Source of the DNA: Hydrogenophaga sp.
GTDB lineage: Bacteria > Pseudomonadota > Gammaproteobacteria > Burkholderiales > Burkholderiaceae_C
Length of the DNA: 44,969 nt
Direction of reading: 5' to 3'
Assembly (NCBI RefSeq): GCF_030656115.1
Contig: NZ_JAUSOO010000059.1
Span: 1-44,969 of the forward strand
Of the stretch, positions 17,783 to 26,232 are shown one piece after another. The notes below the pieces were generated by a model that saw only the letters and a program-made list of their open reading frames with translations, searched no databases and was not told where the DNA came from. A program made the position numbers and the translations under genes. The first letter of the stretch is position 1; each line of letters begins with the position of its first letter.

Positions 17783-18397
17783 ATGAAACTCATCGGTGCC
17801 GTCACCAGCCCTTACGTGCGCAAAGTCCGCGTCGTCATGGCCGAAAAGAAGCTCGACTACCAGTTCGTGCCCGAAGACGTTTGGGCGGCCGACACCAAAA
17901 TTGCCGCGTCCAACCCGCTGGGCAAGGTGCCCTGCCTCGTCATGGAAGGTGGCGAGGCGTTGTTTGACTCGCGCGTGATCGTTGAGTACCTCGACACCTT
18001 GTCGCCCGTGGGCAAACTGATTCCGGCGCAGGGCCGTGAACGCGCCGAAGTGAAAACCTGGGAAGCCTTGGCCGATGGCGTGTTGGACGCGGCCATTTTG
18101 GCCCGCCTGGAAGCCACTTGGCCGGGCCGCTCCGATGCCCAGCGCAGCGACGCCTGGATCGAGCGCCAGATGGGCAAAATTCACGCCTCGCTGGCGTCCA
18201 TGAGCCGTGGGCTGGGCGACAAGGTGTTTTGCTCGGGTATTCACCTGAGCTTGTCGGACGTGGCCGTGGGCTGTGCGCTGGGTTACCTGGACTTCCGTTT
18301 CCCGTCCGTTGAGTGGCGCACGCCCTACCCCAACCTGGCCAAGCTCAGCGACAAACTGGCGCTGCGGCAGAGTTTTGCCGATACCCTGCCCAACTGA
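17783..18397 (+). CDS. Glutathione S-transferase family protein
   Basis: The 204-residue protein has the GST layout. The N-terminal thioredoxin-like domain contains SPYVRKVRVVMAEK and the glutathione-binding NPLGKVPCLV...LFDSRVIVEYL (the cis-Pro and the Ser after Asp are seen). The all-helical C-terminal domain contains LSLSDVAVGCALGYLD. It lies 143 bp from the divergent purB start. Its substrate cannot be deduced. Confidence 0.93.
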   Translation: MKLIGAVTSPYVRKVRVVMAEKKLDYQFVPEDVWAADTKIAASNPLGKVPCLVMEGGEALFDSRVIVEYLDTLSPVGKLIPAQGRERAEVKTWEALADGVLDAAILARLEATWPGRSDAQRSDAWIERQMGKIHASLASMSRGLGDKVFCSGIHLSLSDVAVGCALGYLDFRFPSVEWRTPYPNLAKLSDKLALRQSFADTLPN

Positions 18398-18416
18398 TGG
18401 GGTGCTTCGTGGCGGC

Positions 18417-18492
18417 CACTCCCGCGAAGCCAGGAATCCAGAAAGCGTCGCGAAAAGGCAGGCAGACATGGCTTCCTGCCTTCGCAGGAATG
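18417..18492. repeat. Dispersed palindromic repeat, family C
   Basis: Left arm cactcccgcgaagccaggaatccag (18417-18441) and right hairpin ttcctgc-cttc-gcaggaa (18473-18490), followed by tga, belong to the widespread CATTCCCGCGAAGGCGGGAATCC type of intergenic repeat. It sits between convergent genes and may also terminate transcription. Confidence 0.65.
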
Positions 18493-18511
18493 ACGGCACC
18501 GTTCGATGAAA

Positions 18512-18958
18512 TCAGGCGCTGTTGGCCCGGCGTTTGAGCCAGCGCATCAAAGTCCCCACCCCGGGCAGTTTTTCATACAGCTCTTCGGCCGCGTCCCAGT
18601 AGTCGCGGTGCTCGTTGATGCGACCGTCGGGGGCCAGCACCAGGTGCGAGCCACCCCGTATCACCTGTTCGGTGGTGGTGTCAAAGCGTTTGAAGCGAAA
18701 GCGGAATTCCCACACCAGAAACACCTGCGCGCCGTCCACCACCTGTTGTGTGACCACGAAGCGCGGCTGGTGCAGGTTGTGGAACATGTGCTCAAAAATG
18801 CCCCGGATGGCGGGCACGCCGTGCACCTCGTTGAACGGGTCTTTGAAACGTGCGTTGGGCGTGTACAGCGTGCCGATGTCGGCCAGCGACGGCGGCGACA
18901 GGGCTTCAAAGTAGGCACGGATACGGGTGACGGCGGTACGGTAGTCGGTGGAATGCAT
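18512..18958 (-). CDS. SnoaL-like/NTF2-fold protein
   Basis: The 148-residue protein has the NTF2-like cone fold: RIRAYFEALSPPSLADIGTLYTPNARFKDPFN, then VHGVPAIRGIFEHMF and DGRINEHRDYWDAAEELYE. It is the last gene of the minus-strand lipid/oxidation operon and lies 7 bp after the SDR gene. The SDR/NTF2 pair recurs with DUF1365, Cfa-type methyltransferase and amine oxidase in many Proteobacteria. A catalytic or binding role on a lipid product is likely, but the reaction is not known. Confidence 0.82.
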   Translation of the reverse strand: MHSTDYRTAVTRIRAYFEALSPPSLADIGTLYTPNARFKDPFNEVHGVPAIRGIFEHMFHNLHQPRFVVTQQVVDGAQVFLVWEFRFRFKRFDTTTEQVIRGGSHLVLAPDGRINEHRDYWDAAEELYEKLPGVGTLMRWLKRRANSA

Positions 18959-18965
18959 AGGGTGC

Positions 18966-19850
18966 TCACAGCCCGGTGAAACGGCGCACGGCCGGGAAGT
19001 ACAGGCGGTAGGGCAGCAGGCGCAGCAGCTTCATCCAGCGCGTGAAGCGCTTGGGGTAGTGGATGTCAAACGCGCCGCTGGCCCAGCCGCCGATCATGGC
19101 CTGCGCGGCCTGCTCGGGCGTGATCAGGGCGGGCATGGTGAAGGCGTTTTGGGCGGTCAGGGGCGTTTGCACAAAGCCGGGGTGGACCACGCTCACGCCC
19201 AGGCCCAGCGGCTCCAGATCCAGGTACAAGGTTTCAGCCAGGTGGGTGAGTGCGGCCTTGGTGGGGCCGTAGGCCAGGCTTTTGGGCAGGCCCCGAAAAC
19301 CGGCCACGCTGCTGATGAGGCTGACATGGCCCTGGCCTCGGGCGATCAGGCCGGGCAGCACCGCATCGATCACATGCAGGGCGCCGGTGTAGTTGATGTC
19401 CAGGTGGCGCTTCAGGTCGGCCATGTCCATGTCGGTGGCGCGCATTTCGCGGTAATGCCCGGCGCAGTAGAGCACCAGGTCCAGCGGGCCTTGCTGCAAG
19501 AGGGCCTGGGCCGTTCGGGCCACGGCGGGTGCGTCGGTCACGTCCAGCGGCCAGGCTTGGGGCGTGAACCGGGTGCCGTCGGCTGCGCCGGTGTGTTGGG
19601 CCACAAAGGCATTCAGCGCGCTGGCGCTGCGCGCCGACACCAGCACCTGCGCACCCCGCGCGTGCAGCGCCGCTGCGGTGGCTGCGCCAATGCCGCTGGA
19701 CGCACCCACCAGCCAGACGCGCAGGCCGCGCCAGTCGCGCAGCGGCGGGTTGAATGGCCGGGTCAGCCACCAGCCGCTGGGCCGTTGTGCCGCTGGCGTG
19801 GCTATCGGGCGGGGGGCGGCAGGTTCGACGAAGGCGCGGGGGGTGTTCAT
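18966..19850 (-). CDS. Short-chain dehydrogenase/reductase
   Basis: The 294-residue SDR has the Rossmann motif VGASSGIGAATA (residues about 49-60), LYCAGHYREM, the catalytic serine in ISSVAGFRG and the Y-x3-K pair in AYGPTKAAL. The C terminus is longer than in classical SDRs and ends in a basic, aromatic segment (RWMKLLRLLPYRLYFPAVRRF) that may contact membrane. It belongs to the operon starting at 26229, although a repeat element of about 190 bp separates it from the DUF3833 gene upstream. Confidence 0.9.
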   Translation of the reverse strand: MNTPRAFVEPAAPRPIATPAAQRPSGWWLTRPFNPPLRDWRGLRVWLVGASSGIGAATAAALHARGAQVLVSARSASALNAFVAQHTGAADGTRFTPQAWPLDVTDAPAVARTAQALLQQGPLDLVLYCAGHYREMRATDMDMADLKRHLDINYTGALHVIDAVLPGLIARGQGHVSLISSVAGFRGLPKSLAYGPTKAALTHLAETLYLDLEPLGLGVSVVHPGFVQTPLTAQNAFTMPALITPEQAAQAMIGGWASGAFDIHYPKRFTRWMKLLRLLPYRLYFPAVRRFTGL

Positions 19851-19907
19851 GGCGGTGTGGGTGGGGGACGGCGGTACGCAGGACCTGTTTGAGAAAAATT
19901 CGGGAGC

Positions 19908-20023
19908 GCCCCCACCCCAACCCTCCCCCAGCGGGGGAGGGAGCCCGACACAGCCGCTTGGAGGCGCTGCGCCGAAGGGGTGTCTTGCCCCTTCCCCCGC
20001 TGGGGGAAGGTGGGGATGGGGGC
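19908..20023. repeat. Dispersed palindromic repeat, family A (paired inverted arms)
   Basis: Arm 1 (19908-19942, ccaaccctcccccagcgggg) and arm 2 (19987-20023, ccccttcccccgctggggga) are inverted copies of one unit with a 44-bp spacer. Each arm is itself palindromic around cccc-agc-gggg. A single arm of the same family is at 7065-7100. The element interrupts the operon between SDR and DUF3833 and could form a strong hairpin in the mRNA. Confidence 0.8.
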
Positions 20024-20039
20024 AGGCGTGGCCATGCGC

Positions 20040-20576
20040 TCAGCCGCGTTTTACAAAAGACAAGGTGACCTCGCCCAGGCGCACGCCGAACTTGCTCATG
20101 ACCGCTTTGTTCAGCATCACACGCTCGTCCATGAGGTACATCCAGTCGTCAAACGTGACATTCCAGACCCGGCCATCGACCGGCAGGGCCAGGGTGTAGC
20201 CCCAGCGAAAGGCGTTGCCGCGGGTTTCGCCCTGGGCCTCGCCCACCACGTCGTCGGCGGTGCCGCTGTAGCGGCCATTGCCCAGGTGTTTCATGCGCCA
20301 AATGCGTTTGCCGGTGCTGCCGTCCGAGTACACAAAGTCTTCGTCCAACACGCCGTTGTCGCCGTCCCAGGTGCAGCGCATGAGCACGGTGAAGCGTTTG
20401 ACCACCTGGCCCGAGCGGTCGGTGAACACGCCGTAGGCGTCGAGCGTGCCGTTGAAATAGCTGCGCAGGTCCAAGGCGGGTTTTTCGCTGGCGTAGTCGC
20501 TGATTTGTGGGCCAGCGCAGCCAGCCAGACTGGCGGCACCGGCGATGCTGGCGGTGAGCAAAAGGCGTCGTTGCAT
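20040..20576 (-). CDS. DUF3833 lipoprotein
   Basis: The 178-residue protein starts with a lipoprotein signal, MQRRLLLTASIAGAASLAGC (lipobox LAGC, Cys20), and has the DUF3833 pattern: YFNGTLDAYGVFTDRSG, FTVLMRCTW, VYSDGSTGKRIWRM, GYTLALPVDGRVWNVTFDDW and MYLMDERVMLNKA. The barrel-like sequence and membrane anchor suggest lipid binding at the membrane. The family is a regular member of Cfa/DUF1365/amine-oxidase operons. The function is not established. Confidence 0.88.
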   Translation of the reverse strand: MQRRLLLTASIAGAASLAGCAGPQISDYASEKPALDLRSYFNGTLDAYGVFTDRSGQVVKRFTVLMRCTWDGDNGVLDEDFVYSDGSTGKRIWRMKHLGNGRYSGTADDVVGEAQGETRGNAFRWGYTLALPVDGRVWNVTFDDWMYLMDERVMLNKAVMSKFGVRLGEVTLSFVKRG

Positions 20577-20588
20577 GGTGGGGCTTTC

Positions 20589-21923
20589 TCAAAGGGCGGG
20601 AAGGAGGGCGGCGCGCTGTTCGGGCCGAATGACCAGCCTGTACAAAGCGCCACCGGCGAGCAGCTTGAGCACGCAGGGCAGCACGCAATAGGCCAGCGTG
20701 AGGGTGTGCAGCGCTTCGGGCGTGCGTGCGCCGGGCGTGTAGCCCAACCAGGCCAACAGCGGCAGGGCCAGCCCGGCGGCCAGCGCCAGATTCAGCTTGG
20801 CGGCGAAGCTCCACCAGCCAAAATACGCGCCCTCGCGCTGACCGCGTTGGCCCAGCCGACCAATCAGCCCCGCCAGCAGGGCACTGGGCAAGGCCAAATC
20901 GGTGCCCAGCGCCAGGCCGGAGAGCGCGCAGACGATGAGAAACGCGGTGGTGTCGCCCACGCCCAGGGTGGCGGCCCAGATGAACACCGCCACCGACAAA
21001 CCCATGCCCGCCAGCCAGGTGCGCGCCAAGCCCAGCCGCGCCACCAGCCGCACCCACAGCGGCATGGACAGCGCGGCGCACAAAAAGTAGGTGGCCAAAA
21101 ATGCGGGCTCCAAGGCGGGCGGCGCTTGCAGTCGGTCTTGCACAAAAAACAGCACCAGCGTGGCGGGCACGGCGCTGGCCGTGCCGTTGAGCACAAACAC
21201 CGCCAGCAGGCGCAAAAACGCGGGCTGGCGCAACGGCGAGACGGCGGGCACCGCGCCCGAAAGCGGCACAACAGCCGGTGCGGTGGGCACCAGCGAACGG
21301 CTCCAGGCCCAGCCGCCCAGCGCCAGCAGCACCGCAAACGCCGACACCGTGGCCCCCAGCCCCAGCGTGCCGGGCAACACCGCCGCCAGCAACACGCCCA
21401 CCAACGCCAGCCCTTCGCGCCAGGCCACCACGCGGCTGCGCTGCGCTTCGCTGCCGCCCAGGCGCGCCCCCCAGGCCTGGTGCGCTACGCTGACCACGCT
21501 GAACGCGGTGTACGTGACCGCCATGACCGCGCCCGCCCAGCCCAGCAAAGCCGCCATGCCCGTGCTGCGCACCGCAGGCGGCGGAAACAGCAAACCCCAC
21601 AAACCCAGCGCCAGCACCACGGCGGCCACGGCGGCAGCGCTCAGTACCGCGCGGGTGGAGCGGGCAAACAGCCGGTCGCACCAGCGGCCAATCCAGGGGT
21701 CCAGCACGGCGTCGATCAACCGCGCGCCCAGCAGCACCGCGCCGAGTGCGGCCAGCGGCGCGCCAAATTCGCGGGCGTAGTGGTTGGGCAAAATCACATA
21801 CAGCGGCAGCGCCACAAAGGCCAGCGGCAGGCCCAGCAAGCCGTAGCCCAGGCCGTGGCGCCAGGCGCCGGGGCCGATGAAGCGGGCCGCTGGGTCGGTG
21901 GCCGCTGCGGTGGCGGGGCTCAT
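20589..21923 (-). CDS. MFS transporter of the GPH/MFS_2 type
   Basis: The 444-residue protein has about twelve membrane segments. Its N-terminal region (LGYGLLGLPLAFVALPLYVILPNHYARE, then LIDAVLDPWIGRWCDR) is the MFS_2/MelB-like signature, including the Asp-Pro-x-x-G element. Its ATG overlaps the upstream chalcone-isomerase-like stop by 4 bp, so it is translationally coupled within the operon. By context it may move a lipid or lipid precursor. A sugar substrate is less likely here. Confidence 0.88.
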   Translation of the reverse strand: MSPATAAATDPAARFIGPGAWRHGLGYGLLGLPLAFVALPLYVILPNHYAREFGAPLAALGAVLLGARLIDAVLDPWIGRWCDRLFARSTRAVLSAAAVAAVVLALGLWGLLFPPPAVRSTGMAALLGWAGAVMAVTYTAFSVVSVAHQAWGARLGGSEAQRSRVVAWREGLALVGVLLAAVLPGTLGLGATVSAFAVLLALGGWAWSRSLVPTAPAVVPLSGAVPAVSPLRQPAFLRLLAVFVLNGTASAVPATLVLFFVQDRLQAPPALEPAFLATYFLCAALSMPLWVRLVARLGLARTWLAGMGLSVAVFIWAATLGVGDTTAFLIVCALSGLALGTDLALPSALLAGLIGRLGQRGQREGAYFGWWSFAAKLNLALAAGLALPLLAWLGYTPGARTPEALHTLTLAYCVLPCVLKLLAGGALYRLVIRPEQRAALLPAL

Positions 21924-22522
21924 GGTGTGCGCGGCGCGGCCACCGATTGCAGCAGCGTGGCGCGCATGGCCGGTTGCGAGGTGTTGGGCGAGAGCCAGAT
22001 GCCGAAAAACAGGCGCGAAAAGGCATCGTCGGCCAGCTCGCCGCGCAGCCGGCCGTTCAAATAAAAGCGTGCGCCACTGCCGGGCACATGCACACCGGTG
22101 ATGCGGTCGCCGCGCTGCACGTCCGGGAACAACGCGCTCATGGCCGCCAGCCAGCGCGTGGCCTGTTCGGGGGTGATGGGGGCAATACCGCGCATCTCTT
22201 CGATGGAACGTTCGGCAATGGCCCGGCCTTTCAAGCTGCGCAGGTAGCTCAGCTCCAGCCCAAAACGGTGTTGCTCGTAGCGCTGCGCGTCAAAACCGGG
22301 GCCGGCCCACAGGCTGGCGTCGTACACCTCAAAGCCCCAGACGCGCAGCCGCGCGTTGCCCTGCACCTGCTTGTCCTGCAGCGCGGCGCTGGCGGTGGCT
22401 TCGGGCGTGGCCCACACCGTGCTGGGCCACCAGGCGGCGGCAGTCACGGCGAGCAAAAAAGCAGCGGCTGGGGGCATGCGGCGCAGGCGCAGGGGGCGGG
22501 TGGTTGACGGCGTGGTGGGCAT
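21920..22522 (-). CDS. Chalcone isomerase-like family protein, exported
   Basis: The 200-residue protein has an N-terminal signal (FLLAVTAAAWWPSTVWA, cut near residue 38) and a chalcone-isomerase-like fold: LRVWGFEVYDASLWAGPGF, ALELSYLR-type strand (LELSYLRSLKGRAIAERSIEEM), GDRITGVHVPGSGARFYLNG and the C-terminal FFGIWLSPNTSQP. Bacterial members (PF16036) are thought to bind fatty acids rather than isomerise chalcones. It is 8 bp downstream of the methyltransferase gene in the operon and probably periplasmic. Confidence 0.87.
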   Translation of the reverse strand: MPTTPSTTRPLRLRRMPPAAAFLLAVTAAAWWPSTVWATPEATASAALQDKQVQGNARLRVWGFEVYDASLWAGPGFDAQRYEQHRFGLELSYLRSLKGRAIAERSIEEMRGIAPITPEQATRWLAAMSALFPDVQRGDRITGVHVPGSGARFYLNGRLRGELADDAFSRLFFGIWLSPNTSQPAMRATLLQSVAAPRTP

Positions 22523-22530
22523 GGCGGGTC

Positions 22531-23760
22531 TTAGCCGGGTTTGCGCAGGGTGATCTGCACCACGTCCACGTTGGCGCCGGTAAAAGCGGCTTCGCAGTAG
22601 GCCAGGTAGAACTCCCAGATGCGCAGAAAACGCTGGTCAAAACCGAGCTGCAGCACGCGCTCTTGCTCGTGCAAAAACTGCTCGCGCCACAGTTGCAGGG
22701 TGCGGGCGTAGTCGGGGCCAAATGCGAACTCGTCCACCACCTCCAGCCCAGCCTGGGCCGCCTGGGCGCGCAGCTCGCGCGGACAGGGCAGGCAGCCGCC
22801 CGGGAAGATGTATTGCTGGATGAAGTCGGTGCCGGCGATGTAGCGCTCGAACAGGACGTCGTCGATCACGATGCTCTGGATGCAAGCCCGCCCGCCCGGT
22901 TTGAGCAGCTTGGCCACCGACTGAAAGTAGGTGGGCCAGTATTCGCGGCCCACCGCCTCCAGCATTTCGATGGAACAAATGGCGTCAAAGGGCGCATCGG
23001 CAATGTCTCGGTAGTCCTGCAAGCGCAGGTCGGCCTGGTCTTGCACGCCCAGCTTGTCCATGCGCTGCTGCGCAAACGCCAGCTGTTCGGTGGACAGCGT
23101 GACGCCGGTGACAGAGGCACCGAATTCGGTGGTGGCTTTTTCGGCCAGCGCGCCCCAGCCGCAGCCAATTTCCAGCACCCGGTCGCCCGGCTGCACGCCG
23201 GCCATGCGCAGGGCGCGGCGCACCTTGGCGTGCTGCGCGTCCACCATGCTTTGCTCGGGTGCCTCGAACAGGGCCGACGAATAGTTCATCGTGCCGTCGA
23301 GCCAGAGCTCGTAAAACGCGTTGCCCAGGTCGTAGTGGGCGTGGATGTTTTTGCGGCTGTTGGCTTTGGAATTGCGGTTGAGCAAGTGCCGCACCCGGTA
23401 CGCCAGGCGGCCCAGCCACGAGCCGTAAATGGCGTCTTCCACCTCGCGCCGGTTGGCCACCATCAGGCCCAGCAGCGCGGTCAGGTTGGGCGTGGTCCAG
23501 TCGCCGGCCATGAAGCTTTCGGCAAAGCCGATGTCGCCGGACTTGAGCACCGCGCGGCACATGTTCCAGTTCACCATGCGCAGGCTGGCGTGCGGGCCTT
23601 CGGTGCTGCCAAAGCGCTGCACCGAGCCGTCGGGCAGTTGCAGCGTGAGGCTGCCGTGGCGCAGGCGCTGCAGCAGTTGCATGAGCGTGCGTGCGGCGGC
23701 CGGGGCGTTGCGCGGCAGGGCAAAGCCGGCGGGGTGGTTGGTGGCGGTGGTGCTGTTCAT
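22531..23760 (-). CDS. Cyclopropane/furan-fatty-acid-type SAM methyltransferase
   Basis: The roughly 409-residue protein is a cyclopropane-fatty-acid-synthase-family methyltransferase that transfers a methyl group from SAM to unsaturated acyl chains of phospholipids. The SAM motif is VLEIGCGWGALAEKA. Other blocks are HYDLGNAFYELWLDGTMNYS, SIEMLEAVGREYWPTYF and IQQYIFPGGCLP. In the amine oxidase-DUF1365-Cfa operon, members of this family (UfaM-like) methylate a desaturated chain on the route to furan fatty acids. Here that is inferred from context. ATG 23760 is preferred over TTG 23784. Confidence 0.92.
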   Translation of the reverse strand: MNSTTATNHPAGFALPRNAPAAARTLMQLLQRLRHGSLTLQLPDGSVQRFGSTEGPHASLRMVNWNMCRAVLKSGDIGFAESFMAGDWTTPNLTALLGLMVANRREVEDAIYGSWLGRLAYRVRHLLNRNSKANSRKNIHAHYDLGNAFYELWLDGTMNYSSALFEAPEQSMVDAQHAKVRRALRMAGVQPGDRVLEIGCGWGALAEKATTEFGASVTGVTLSTEQLAFAQQRMDKLGVQDQADLRLQDYRDIADAPFDAICSIEMLEAVGREYWPTYFQSVAKLLKPGGRACIQSIVIDDVLFERYIAGTDFIQQYIFPGGCLPCPRELRAQAAQAGLEVVDEFAFGPDYARTLQLWREQFLHEQERVLQLGFDQRFLRIWEFYLAYCEAAFTGANVDVVQITLRKPG

Positions 23761-23800
23761 GGGCGGGCTGGGCAGCGTGGGCAAGGTGGGTGGGGAGCGT

Positions 23801-24808
23801 TCAACTCGGGCGTGTGTGGGCGGGCGCGTCGCCAGCGGTCACGAAGTCGCGTGGGGCGGCGGGCTGGCGAAAAAACGGGGTTTTTTTCAGCCACAGGCGC
23901 AGCGCCTGCCAGTGGATGCGGGCAACCACACCCAGCGTCATGGCCGGGTGCGCCCACAGGGCGCGGCGTTGGGTGGCGGCGGTCAGCGGCTCCAGCACGC
24001 CACTCACACTGGTGTTGATGAGCACCGGTTCGCCAGCGGCGTCAAAGTAGTCGATGCGGGCCACGGTGCGGTCCAGGCCCGCGTGCCGGGTGCGCATGAA
24101 GACAAAGCGGTACTGGCCACGCACGGGGCAAAACGGCGACACATGGAACACCTTGTCGGCCGTGCAGGGCACACCCAGGCGCGGTGCGTCCAACAGGTAG
24201 CAGTGGCGCTCGCCAAAGGTGTTGTTCACCTCGGCCAGCACGGCGCGCAAGCTGCCGTCGGCGCGGTGGCAATACCAAAAGCTCACCGGCTTGAAGCTGT
24301 AGCCCAGCACGCGCGGGTAGGTGTGCAGCCACACCTCGCCCTGCGCGTCGGTGATGCCGTGTTGCTGCAACAACTGGTCGAGCCAGGCCAGGCTGTCGGG
24401 GCCGCCGTCGCCGTGGTCGCTGTCGTGAAAGGCCAGCGCAGCGCGGCGGTTGCGCGCCAGCGCGCCGGAGCCGTGGGCGCGCAGGCTGCGCATGGGCAGC
24501 ATCAAAAAATAGGTGGGGTAGGCGAAGGCGTTGCGCTGCGGGCGGTGGCGCATGTGGCGCACCTGGCCAAAACCAATCAGGGGGGTGTTGGCCCCTACGC
24601 TGGTCACTGCGTGTACTGCGCTGCCCCCCGAGGGGGCGCGAGCTTGCTTGGGGCGGCCCGGCGCGGCGCTCGGGTTGGCCCCCACGCTGGTCACCGCGTG
24701 TACTGCGCTGCCCCCCGAGGGGGCTGACCCGGCTTGGGGCGGCCCGGCGCACGGGTCTGTGGCCCCCACGCTGGTCACGGCGTGTACGGCGCTGCCCGGC
24801 GCAGTCAT
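23801..24808 (-). CDS. DUF1365 protein with in-frame repeat insertion after the start
   Basis: From residue about 72 (TPLIGFGQVRHMRHRPQ and AYPTYFLMLPMR) to the end, the protein is a normal DUF1365 member, with HTYPRVLGYSFKPVSFWYCH, AVLAEVNNTFGERHCYLL, KVFHVSPFCPV and YRFVF. The start ATG overlaps the amine oxidase stop (ATGA). The first 70 residues are unlike the family: they translate 2.4 copies of repeat family B, each reading SAVHAVTSVGA plus a glycine/proline-rich spacer. DUF1365 proteins accompany Cfa-type methyltransferases and amine oxidases; their reaction is not firmly known. Translation could instead restart near the end of the repeats, where GTG codons precede the conserved part. 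Confidence 0.88.
   Translation of the reverse strand: MTAPGSAVHAVTSVGATDPCAGPPQAGSAPSGGSAVHAVTSVGANPSAAPGRPKQARAPSGGSAVHAVTSVGANTPLIGFGQVRHMRHRPQRNAFAYPTYFLMLPMRSLRAHGSGALARNRRAALAFHDSDHGDGGPDSLAWLDQLLQQHGITDAQGEVWLHTYPRVLGYSFKPVSFWYCHRADGSLRAVLAEVNNTFGERHCYLLDAPRLGVPCTADKVFHVSPFCPVRGQYRFVFMRTRHAGLDRTVARIDYFDAAGEPVLINTSVSGVLEPLTAATQRRALWAHPAMTLGVVARIHWQALRLWLKKTPFFRQPAAPRDFVTAGDAPAHTRPS
24590..24797. repeat. Tandem array of repeat family B inside the DUF1365 gene
   Basis: Copy 1 is 24590-24676 (87 bp), copy 2 is 24677-24760 (84 bp) and partial copy 3 is 24761-24797. Shared blocks are ggcccc(c/t)acgctggtcac, gcgtgta(c)tgcgctgcccc, ccgagggggc and cttggggcggcccggcgc. Both full lengths are multiples of three, so the gene's frame is kept. 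The ccccccgaggggg core is the same as in the intergenic copy at 15198. Confidence 0.9.
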
Positions 24809-26229
24809 GCAAACACCCCGGGCAAGGCGGCGCGGCGGGTGTCGGCGGGGCTGGTGGTGGCGCTCAGGCCGTGGGCGTCCATCAGGGCGCGGGCGGCTTG
24901 CAGGCCCGCTTTCAGGCCGTCCTCGTGAAAGCCGTAGCCCATCCAGGCGCCGGCAAAAAACGTGTTTTGTTGGCCCTGAAGGGCGGGCACGCGGGCCTGC
25001 GCCTGAATGGCGGCGAGGTCGAACACGGGGTGCGCGTAGGTGTATTCGCCCACCACCTTGGCCGGGTCGATGGGCCCTTGTGGGTTCAACGACACCACCA
25101 CCGGCTGCTGCACCGGCAGCGGCTGCAGCTGGTTGAGCAGGTAGTGCAGGCACACCTGGGCCGACTCCTGGCTCGGGTTGGGCGAGCGCTCGTAGTTCCA
25201 GGCGGCCCAGGCTTGCTTGCGCTGGGGCAGCACGGCCGTGTCGGTGTGCAGCACGGCGTGGTTGGGCTGGTAGTGGATGGCGCCCAGCACCGCCGTTTCT
25301 TCGGGTGTGGCCTGTTCGCCCAGCAGTGCCAGCGCCTGGTCGCTGTGGCAGGCGAATACCACCGCGTCGAAGCGCTCCACCCGGCCCTGGGTCACCACGC
25401 GCACGCCCTGTGCGTCGCGCAGCACCTGCAACACCGGGGTGTTCAGCCGGCGGTCGGGAATGCGGGCGGTGATCTTGTTCACATACTGGCGCGCGCCACC
25501 GGCTACCGTGTACCACTGCGGCCGGTTGGTGATTTGAATGAGGCCGTGGTTGTGGCAAAAGCGCACCATGGTGGCCACCGGGAAGGCCAACATCTGGTCG
25601 GTCGGGCAGCTCCAGATGCAGCCCATCATGGGCAAAAAGTACCAGTCGCGAAACTCGCTGGAAAAGCGCTGTTCGCACAGGAACTCGCCCAGCGGCTGCA
25701 GCAGCGGGCTGTTCGGCAGCAGGTCTTCGCCGCGCTGGGCCAGCTTCGTGGTGATGCGGTTGAAGCGCACGATGTCGGCCAACATGCGCCAAAAACGCGG
25801 GTTGGTCAGGTTGCCGCGCTGCGCAAACACGGTGGACAGGCTGGAGCCGCTCCATTCCAGTGTGCTGCCGTCGCGCGCCGCGCCGGGCGCCTGCACCGAA
25901 AACGACATGTCGGACTTGGCAATCGGCACGTCCAGCGCGACCAACAGCGCCAGCAGGTTGGGGTAGGTGCGTTCGTTGAGCACCAGAAAACCCGTGTCCA
26001 CCCCAAAGGTGGTGGGCACGCCCTGCGCGTTGGGCAGGGTCATGTCCACGGTGTGGGTGTGGCCGCCAAAGTAGTCGCCGGCTTCAAACAGGGTGATGTC
26101 GGCCAGCCCCTGCAAGGTGTGGGCAGCGGCCAGGCCCGAAATGCCCGAGCCGACGATGGCCACCCGGGGCTGGCGTGGATTGTGGGGCGAGGGCGTGCGG
26201 GCGGCTGGGGCGCGGGGGTCTGAGTACAT
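24805..26229 (-). CDS. FAD-dependent amine oxidase/desaturase-like protein
   Basis: The 474-residue flavoprotein has the dinucleotide-binding motif AIVGSGISGLAAAHTL (from about residue 24), LFEAGDYFGGHTHTV, and the C-terminal FAD contact NTFFAGAWMGYGFHEDGLKAG. It belongs to the NAD/FAD-binding group that precedes DUF1365 and Cfa-type genes. In Rhodobacter, a flavoprotein in such an operon introduces the extra double bond needed for furan fatty acids (UfaD). Equivalence here is inferred from gene order and fold. It is first in the main operon and preceded, three bases away, by a small ORF with a good ribosome site. Confidence 0.88.
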   Translation of the reverse strand: MYSDPRAPAARTPSPHNPRQPRVAIVGSGISGLAAAHTLQGLADITLFEAGDYFGGHTHTVDMTLPNAQGVPTTFGVDTGFLVLNERTYPNLLALLVALDVPIAKSDMSFSVQAPGAARDGSTLEWSGSSLSTVFAQRGNLTNPRFWRMLADIVRFNRITTKLAQRGEDLLPNSPLLQPLGEFLCEQRFSSEFRDWYFLPMMGCIWSCPTDQMLAFPVATMVRFCHNHGLIQITNRPQWYTVAGGARQYVNKITARIPDRRLNTPVLQVLRDAQGVRVVTQGRVERFDAVVFACHSDQALALLGEQATPEETAVLGAIHYQPNHAVLHTDTAVLPQRKQAWAAWNYERSPNPSQESAQVCLHYLLNQLQPLPVQQPVVVSLNPQGPIDPAKVVGEYTYAHPVFDLAAIQAQARVPALQGQQNTFFAGAWMGYGFHEDGLKAGLQAARALMDAHGLSATTSPADTRRAALPGVFA

Positions 26230-26232
26230 GGA

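Noticed and set aside
19980..22064. 694-codon plus-strand frame, and a 625-codon minus frame at 20149-22026
   Set aside because: Both lie over the clear DUF3833, MFS and chalcone-isomerase-like genes. They consist of Arg/Gln/His/Ala-rich shadow sequence.
24590..24797. CRISPR-like array
   Set aside because: The copies are contiguous tandem repeats of 84-87 bp without unique spacers of constant length, and they belong to a dispersed palindromic family.
24809..25855. Upstream extension of the DUF1365 frame through the amine oxidase gene
   Set aside because: The extension is another frame of the amine oxidase gene. The ATGA overlap at 24805-24808 is the natural start.
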